In this document: positions 58,101 to 64,000 of the stretch, in pieces
Numbering within the stretch: the stretch's first letter is position 1
Layout: every line of letters begins with the position of its first letter
Translations under genes and position numbers: made by a program
DNA from: Meandrina meandrites
Lineage: Eukaryota; Cnidaria; Anthozoa; Scleractinia; Meandrinidae
Direction: 5' to 3'
Assembly: GCA_963693305.1 (NCBI GenBank)
Contig: OY855906.1
Span: 124,001-188,000, forward strand
DNA length: 64,000 nucleotides
Notes under the pieces: generated by a model
The model's database searches: none
What the model was told of the DNA's origin: nothing
What the model saw: only the letters and a program-made list of their open reading frames with translations

Positions 58101-61100
58101 TTAGATCATTATTACGCGGAAAGGACTGGTCCTAAGTACGAAAACCAATCAACGACCGAGTTCAAATTCTGTACTCATGGAAGTGAGGTTCGTACCGGCC
58201 GTGACCAGAGGGTTTTTTTTTTCGCTCGTTCGTTCACGATCGCGGCTTCGCCGCTCACTGTCGCCACAAAACAAAAACAAAAAAACCCTCTGGCACCCAG
58301 GGTAAGACCAGTTGCACTTACATTGAAAAGTTTACAACAAAAATGCAAAAACGTTGACAGTTTCTGCTAAAAAAATAATAAATGAAAGAACAAAAAGCTT
58401 GACGCGAAAAAAGGTAACAAGAACTAGCAAACTTGGGCAAAGTTTTGTTCAATTCACAGGCACGAAATCAAAACACCAACTAGAAACAAATTTGCAAGGT
58501 AATTGCAAGGTCAGAAGTTAAAATCATTAAACACGATTAAAAGCAACTAAAATATCCGTAAGAATATTCTATCAGTTGATTTAAGAGGCTAGAGAAGTTG
58601 AAAACATACCTGCCGATGATATCGACCTTCTATTTTCATGTCTTTTTCCGTGATCGTCGTTTACTAGCAAAATGTCAGCAAGTGCCGCGAACCAAAGTGA
58701 ATTTTAAGCCGAAAAGTTTTCTAGTTTGGCCATATAATAAACATCTTATTAACCGAGCTTAGTTGATCTGTATGGGAGAATCTTGACCTCGGTCATGAGT
58801 ACAGACCTCACTGCATTCGGTCTGTACTCACGACCTCAGTCAAGATTCTCCCATACAGACCTCCTGCTCAGGTAATAAGAGCTAAAGATATTCCAGTCTT
58901 TGGTATTCTGTTGGAGCTACACCAATAATATCAGGGTAAAACTTTTAGTACAACTTTGAGTTTGTTAAGGTTTTACCAATGAACAAACTGAAATCACTCT
59001 GACATCAAAATTCGCTGCCATAGCAATGACAAAAGAGATTAAAGATACATTATTTTTGCCCATTTGAGGCTAATAACTAAAACTACTGGGTGAAAGAATC
59101 TGTTTTTATTATATTTTTGTCAAAAGGAAGAAAGAAACTATTTTAAAATTTTTTAATTCTGTAGCTGCAGTTAAGAGCCACCTTAAATTCGTGAAAACAT
59201 AACGTAGCTTGGATCCCGCCTACAGATGAAAACCAATAACTTTCACTGAGTAGTTTTTGAGTTATTAGCCCCAAAAGGTCCAAAATAGGGTACCTTTTAA
59301 CTTCTTTTGAACTTGCCATGGCAACTAATTTTGACTTCACAGTGACGTCAATTTGTTTGTTGGTAAAACGTTTACAATTTTGTTGTAAAAGATTTTCCTA
59401 AACCTTATTGGTATAGCCGGGATAGAACATCAAAGACGGCCATTGCTAAAAAATTGAAACCATTACGAGACACCTTTAAATTTGTGGCTTTCTCCACATC
59501 TGAGCTACGGCCAATCTAGTAGTCAAGTTTCTTCTTGCTTTAACCCATTGACACCCAGAGATTTTTGAAAGAAAAAGTTGCATTTATGAAGATTTTTTAC
59601 ATTCTCTGGACAGTTATGAGCTGAATTAGCTCTAACCTACTCAAAATAGCATTTTGCAACTTGAAGGCATGCCTTTCTTTCCATGAGCATCACACTTTAT
59701 GACAGTTTTGCTTGGGCATACAGGAAAGTATACCACAAGTTAGGCTGTGAATTTTTGTGAGAACAGTATCAAAATGCAAAATTTTTACCATGGAGTGGCC
59801 AGGTGTGCTTGACGGAAATTTTCCGTCTAGTTTTTCACTCAAGTTTCTATGCATTATTGTGTGTATCTCAGGCTACATTAATGCAATCACTCTGATCTAA
59901 GTATCATTGGAAATATATTTTCCTTCTGCAGAACTTGAGTAAAAGTGATGCCCCTTTTGGTCAAAGGTGATGATGTCAGAAGTGGAACAAAGGCCAATGC
60001 TTGTCATGGACGATTACAGGAAGCACAAGTGCCAATGGGTTAAGCTAGCAAAATCATGTAAGCATGCAGCATAATCCAACATCTGATAGCATGAGCAAAT
60101 TGCTTAGCAAGAATTTTTGTACATGAGTTTCAAATGGTTTTTGATGTAAATTTACACCAGCAATGTTACAAGCTAGAGTTGCTCGAGGTGACAGCTGAGA
60201 GCAACTCTTAGCTTCTTTTGCGCTCTCCAAATTTCCTGTGTGCACCACATAACTCGATAGTGCATGTCAAAACATGAACCAATTGTTAAATGTACCTAGT
60301 AAAATATTTTCACCTGTTTCAAAGTTTACAATGTATGATTAGTTTCATGTTTTTGTTTCCACATCTTAAACTGATGATGGATGCAATGATAGTGTCATCA
60401 TTTTTCTTCATGACAGTGTAAATGTAATCTTGTCATTCATGTACCTGCTTGTTCCCTCAGAGTACCATTCATTAATGCTAAGTCTTTCAACTGCTTCTTT
60501 TTTAATTCATCTTCTCCTTCATTCTAAATGAAAGTGTGTGTTGGTAAATTGTTAACAAAGAAGAAAAATAAATGATTATAATAAAAAAGAGTGCTCATAT
60601 AGCCAGAGAAAATACCATGTATGGCAATAGTGATAACATCACAGCCACTCAAAATTATTAGATGAAGTAATGGTGTATTTCCTATTATCAATTTTCTTAA
60701 GGCACATGTACCTGCTATGCAAAAAAAAATGCGTAAAGATACCCCTGAGCTCAGCTCAGGCTGAACAAAAAAAACGCAAAGTTTTGTGTGACAAGATATG
60801 TCACTTACCACAGGTTGAAGAAGATCTTTGACTCTTTCAACACCCTTTGCAAGTCTTAATTTTGCTCTGTCCTCTGTATCTTCCACCGATAATAACACAT
60901 GAAGATCCTCATCTAGATGTTCATAGTTTGGTTGGCCTCGCTTTTCTTCCTCCTGTTATACACATATTGGTTATGTATTAATTAATTATGACCAGTGCAA
61001 AACAATTATACATGAAACACTAATTAGTAAGAAAGATAAAATAGCCATCAAAAATGACAGTTCATTATTTACTTTTAACAAATGGCCCTAAAATGTTTTC

Positions 61101-64000
61101 ACTTGCCACCAATCCACCAAAAGCAACTTCACTTGTTGTGGAAAGAAAGACATAATATTGTTCTGCAGATATGCCATACATATGCTGCAGCATCCTGTTT
61201 ACCCACTACACAATAATGAAGTTTGCATACTTTTTTGTGATCTGGTAACTGCTCACTGAAACAAGATTTAAGATTTTTAAAATTCTGCATAACAAACCCC
61301 ATGGCTTACATTGTTACAGCCACATACTAGCAGAAATATCTCAGCCTGATAATTTGATGTAAGGTAACTTATACCCCATTCACACAAAAGCTTAAACATG
61401 TTTAAATGTTGTTTAGTTAAACACAGTAAAATTGTTTTCTTCATGGAAGTTGCTGAATGATGTTTATCAACTTCAAATTTGGCACAATGAAAGCACAAGT
61501 TAGAGCATACTTGAACCCTATGTAAAATGTAGTCTGTCAGTTGTCTGTTGCTGATTTTCATTTTCTTAAACCTGGTTTAACTAAACATGTTTTGTTGGTG
61601 TGAATCCGTATTACAGTAGATTCATTTAAGGTTACACAATACCTTCGAGGGTGTCCTTCGCAAAAAAATTCGTACGCGCATTGTTTTAAAGTAAACTACC
61701 ACCAACTATATATCAATAGAAAGGTAAAGAACTGTAGAATTCGAAAAAAATATCCGCTGTTTGTCAGAGCCATTCTTGAGAAGAAAGAAGCCAATAAACC
61801 GAAAACGACCGAGTGTCATTCCGCCGAATTAATCGGGTGTCAAACACAACCACTATTGCAAAAGTACTGCACAATGTTAATCAGCAAGTATCAATCTCTC
61901 AAAGGGTGTCAGGCTTTTTCGTTATTCTTATTGGTTATCTTTTTATAGACCCATAAAGTTTTAGTAGCAAATAATTTGCCGACCCTGTTGCGTTCGCGGC
62001 CGTAAAATGAGAAATATCCAAATTAACGCTAATCCCCGACACCCTTCTGTTCCTCAATGCTTAACGAATGTTCTGGCCAAATTTTGTTAGAATCTGTCAA
62101 CTCTACATACCCTATTAAAGGGGCACTGTCACGAGCATAACTTCAAAAATTCAACAGCCCAAAAACATGTTTACACTATTGGAAACCTATTAACAGTGGC
62201 CAAGTTTTCTTAAAATTACTATACCAGTGTACTGAAGCTAAACATAGAGTGACATCACTGTGATACCATCGGGAGCTTTTGATCTCAACTTGAAAAAGTC
62301 AGCCTGACTTTTTCAAGTTCTGTCCTTGTGGTTCGGAAAAATTGATGAAAACTTTTTACGGTCACCCTCTTCTTTAAACAATTTGCTAGATATCCTTTCC
62401 TTTACGTTCTAGGAGCATTTCCTGCATGGTTGAAAGTACTTAGTCGTAATTTTGGTACCGTTTTACTAAAAAAGCCAAAAAATCTCCGTGACAGTGTCCC
62501 TTTAACTCATTCAAAGAGATGGTATTCTTGTGCGAAACGATTGCGAGTTTTCGCCATTTGAAGATTTGTAAACACGTTACGCCCTTCTGTCAACAGGATA
62601 TGCCGCCGGCCAATGAGATGACGGCACCCCTACCGTTCACAGCGAGCGAAACGATGTTCGCGGGAATTCAAAGGCATTAATAGTGTGACAGTCACGTATG
62701 TTCTCTTTGTTGAACTTGAGCGCACGAGAGAAATGGAAAAACTAACAAAAATATGTGAGGGAAGAGTACAGAAAATGTAGTAGCAACGGGTAGTTCGATT
62801 TGTTCGAAGGATTTCTTGTCGCTGTCGGCCAAGTTTTTCTTCTTGCTTTCGGCAAATTCCGCTTTTGTCTTCTTCATAGGTCTTGTTTCGTTTTTTTTTT
62901 TTGTCGCTGTCCAAGGACTTTTCTCTATTTTTTAACTTGTTTCACGACCTCAATAAGGCCAAATGGAGAATCGAAGAGCGATAAAACGAAGATTGAGAAT
63001 AAAAGAGAAGCAAAACCACATGTAAACAAAACAATGCTAATGATGTCCTTGTAATAAGAGCTCGCTGATAAGGCCGTTTTGCGCAAAATTATCGCCGGGA
63101 AATCAACGCGCTATGACGATTATGACACCTAACTAGTTTATTAACTTTTATTAAAAAACCCTTTTTCGAAATAACTCGCGTGCGTTTTAAGATTTTACTC
63201 TAATTTTTGCGGAAATGTTAGATATTAAGTAAACTTTTATTTTAGTCCAAAAAAATTTTTTTCAACAAAAGTAGACCTCTGAAGGTATTGTGTAACCTTA
63301 AGGAAAACTAGAGTGAAGTAAAAGTATGCATTGTCATTTTTATAAAATTCTGAGAGATTAAAAACTATGCACAAGAAGAGAGAAGACAGAGCCAATATCA
63401 TTTTCAGATCTCTACATCTTGACATATTTATTTACTAACAAATTTACAAACTTGAGTCTTTTTCAACTATCTCCTCTTTCCTCAAATGCATCACGTGCCA
63501 AAATGATAAGACTTGTGTGATAAGACTTGTGCTTAAGTGTTAAACTGTGTTAATGACAAATGATGAGACCATCACTTAAAGTTCCATGTAATCAAACTTA
63601 CCAATTTTTTGTCTTTCATTGATCCTTTTCCTCTGACTAAAAGTTTGCAGCCAGTGGTGGACTCCACTTCACGTAACGTCATGCCTCTAGGGCCAATCAC
63701 TCTACCAACAAAATTAAACTGAAACAGGAAGACATATCAAAAAACTTGAAACAACCAACAATTTTGAGAAAAGTAGAAACACCCAGCTGCCCAACATGAT
63801 ACTATATTCATTCATTTGAATATTCATTTGAATAGTCATGCAGTTTAATCTGCAGACATGGCCAACTGCACAAGATTTGACTCCTTGAGGAAACAGCTGT
63901 TAATATCCTTTTCATTTCCACAGCCAAAAATTATTTCCACTTAGGAGTGTGTAAAATAGATCTTTACCTTGGGGTAGTCTTTCACTGGTGCATAAACCTT
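55141..64000 (-). CDS. QKI: Quaking/HOW-type STAR RNA-binding protein (3' part of gene)
   Basis: Minus-strand gene; the window holds seven coding exons: 63968-64000 (partial), 63602-63718, 60809-60952, 60445-60523, 56760-56846, 56408-56509 and 55141-55184. Together they give 201 residues plus stop. STAR proteins bind ACUAAY-type elements in RNA and control splicing, export and stability. Seen: KH core [16 protein letters not shown] with the GxxG loop [13 protein letters not shown], the [19 protein letters not shown] part, QUA2 ([19 protein letters not shown]), a hydrophobic Pro/Ala/Gly-rich tail and [11 protein letters not shown], which matches the QKI-5 nuclear tail RRHDMRVHPYQR. QUA1 (dimerisation) lies outside. 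The tail is shorter than in vertebrates. Confidence 0.93.
55224..55965. mobile_element. PIF/Harbinger-like element
   Basis: Ends AGCTGTGTTCA with GCCGAAACATG nearby, complemented at the right end (CATGTTTCGGCC...TGAACACAGCT). TTA flanks both ends (55221-55223, 55966-55968), the 3-bp TWA duplication of PIF/Harbinger. The GAAACATG motif repeats in both subterminal zones. The 74-codon frame at 55440-55664 shows no DDE transposase motif, so it is probably non-autonomous. Confidence 0.8.
56408..56509 (-). CDS. QKI: QKI exon, P/A/G-rich tail 2
   Basis: Reads [20 protein letters not shown] then [25 protein letters not shown] corresponds to vertebrate LEYPIEPSGVLG. Donor GTAAAT, phase 1. If not spliced, the frame continues [17 protein letters not shown] to a TGA at 56352-56354, an alternative C-terminus. 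Confidence 0.9.
56760..56846 (-). CDS. QKI: QKI exon, P/A/G-rich tail 1
   Basis: Reads [20 protein letters not shown] then [10 protein letters not shown] from the split codon. Hydrophobic, low-complexity as in other STAR C-tails. Acceptor TATAG, donor GTATGT, phase 1 both sides. Confidence 0.85.
57197..58304. mobile_element. Long-TIR element with 9-bp duplication (MULE-like), QKI intron
   Basis: Terminal inverted repeats of about 130 bp start TACCCTGGGTGCCAGAGGG and run past GACAGTGAGCGGCGAAGC to CCGGTATGAACCTCACTTCC. AGACCAGTT flanks both ends exactly (57188-57196, 58305-58313). This is the structure of a Mutator-like element, though a foldback cannot be excluded. The ~850-bp interior has no transposase frame; the frames at 57092-57409 and 58098-58370 read through the repeats. 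Confidence 0.85.
58745..58879. mobile_element. Palindromic MITE, CTGTATGGGAGAATCTTGAC
   Basis: Near-perfect arms containing TCTGTATGGGAGAATCTTGA on the left and its complement on the right, with GAGTACAGACC around the centre CTCACTGCATTC. Non-coding. Confidence 0.8.
58880..59543 (-). other. QKI intron DNA with an inverted repeat
   Basis: GGCTAATAACTAAAACTACT at about 59071 pairs with AGTAGTTTTTGAGTTATTAG at about 59250, arms of about 35 bp. A related block, AGTAGTTTTTAAGTAATTAG, is at about 42262 in SPAG17 intron 24, so this is a dispersed repeat. Confidence 0.5.
59544..60039. mobile_element. piggyBac-like MITE (TTAA, CCC ends)
   Basis: Ends CCCATTGACACC and, complemented from the right, CCCATTGGCACTTG, each next to TTAA (59540-59543, 60040-60043). 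TTAA target plus CCC-start ends are the piggyBac signature. 496 bp, no transposase. Confidence 0.8.
60445..60523 (-). CDS. QKI: QKI exon, QUA2
   Basis: Reads [20 protein letters not shown] then TLREQA. QUA2 helix; QKI has [22 protein letters not shown]. Donor GTACAT, phase 1. Confidence 0.95.
60809..60952 (-). CDS. QKI: QKI exon, KH end to QUA2
   Basis: 48 codons, [20 protein letters not shown] then [20 protein letters not shown] and VKDLLQPV. Vertebrate QKI has [20 protein letters not shown] in the same place. Acceptor AACAG, donor GTAAGT. Confidence 0.97.
60953..61629 (-). other. QKI intron DNA, nothing recognised
   Basis: No gene. A weak inverted pair AAACATGTTTAA / TTAAACATG occurs near 61392 and 61575; the 94-codon minus-strand frame between has no motif. 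Confidence 0.4.
61630..63297 (-). mobile_element. TTAA-target element, family C, copy 2 (both ends present)
   Basis: Bounded by TTAA at 61626-61629 and 63298-63301, with terminal inverted repeats GGTTACACAATACCTTC. In reverse orientation it matches 24818-25990. It carries a nested family-B element (62119-62501). Short frames on the minus strand around 62630-62914 ([20 protein letters not shown]) have no known motif. It occupies the intron after the KH exon. Confidence 0.8.
62119..62501. mobile_element. TTAA-target element, family B, copy 2, nested in family C
   Basis: Bounded by TTAA at 62115-62118 and 62502-62505; ends AGGGGCACTGTCACG and, complemented, AGGGACACTGTCACGG. Central hairpin CTTGAAAAAGTCAG / CTGACTTTTTCAAG. 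The other family-C copy has a single uninterrupted TTAA at this point (25554-25557), proving insertion here. Confidence 0.9.
63602..63718 (-). CDS. QKI: QKI exon, KH GxxG loop
   Basis: 39 codons, [20 protein letters not shown] then [23 protein letters not shown] is the KH GxxG loop that contacts RNA, and VRGKGSM is near-invariant in STAR proteins. Phase 0 at both ends. Confidence 0.97.
63968..64000 (-). CDS. QKI: QKI exon, KH domain start (partial)
   Basis: Reads [11 protein letters not shown], matching the K-L-Y-V-P-V-K-E-Y-P motif before the KH domain of Quaking. Cut by the window edge. Donor GTAAAG, phase 0. Confidence 0.9.

Noticed and set aside
58608..58627. 20-nt candidate QKI exon (AAGGTCGATATCATCGGCAG with AG and GTATGT borders)
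   Set aside because: Including it shifts the frame so that the next exon reads into a stop; could be an alternative 5' exon but unsupported.
1..64000. CRISPR array, bacterial operon or integrated virus
   Set aside because: No regularly spaced identical repeats, no operon-like gene packing, and no capsid or viral replication motif seen.

Overview
This is animal nuclear DNA: two multi-exon genes with GT-AG introns, no operons, long introns and intergenic stretches packed with mobile elements. The protein sequences are closest in style to cnidarian orthologues, and several repeat families (palindromic MITEs, TTAA-target elements, Penelope and DIRS-like debris) are ones I associate with stony corals. 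A scleractinian coral is my best guess; this is inference from reading, not from a search.

Layout. 1-7037 is upstream intergenic DNA holding a hAT-like MITE with an 8-bp target duplication, an apparently identical 298-bp direct repeat, palindromic MITEs, a decayed tyrosine-recombinase fragment and a TTAA-flanked element. 7038-45942 is SPAG17 (PF6 orthologue, central-pair C1a projection of motile cilia) on the + strand. I resolve 27 coding exons that join in frame to 6,660 nt (2,219 residues), almost the length I recall for human SPAG17 (about 2,220). One intron uses a GC-AG donor, and an RFX X-box half-site and a forkhead-like site lie just upstream. 45943-55140 is a convergent intergenic region with a MULE-like element, minisatellites and pogo/Tigger-like MITEs. 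55141-64000 is the 3' two-thirds of a Quaking/STAR RNA-binding protein gene (QKI/HOW type) on the - strand: part of the KH domain, QUA2, a Pro/Ala/Gly-rich tail and a separate 44-nt last coding exon encoding a QKI-5-like nuclear tail. Its QUA1 N-terminus lies beyond the window.

The genes are functionally unrelated: one is structural in the axoneme, the other regulates RNA. What unites the window is transposon history. At least four TTAA-target element families are present, and one nested insertion can be dated relative to its host because a second copy of the host carries the empty site. Other notable items are two long-terminal-inverted-repeat elements with perfect 9-bp duplications, a nested foldback giving a hairpin with ~550-bp arms in a SPAG17 intron, a 482-codon LINE reverse-transcriptase ORF, a Penelope endonuclease fragment, and a 48-bp LINE stub with a perfect 12-bp duplication just past the Quaking stop. 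I found no CRISPR array, rRNA, intact tRNA or new coding system. All coordinates come from manual reading; boundaries of degenerate repeats are approximate.
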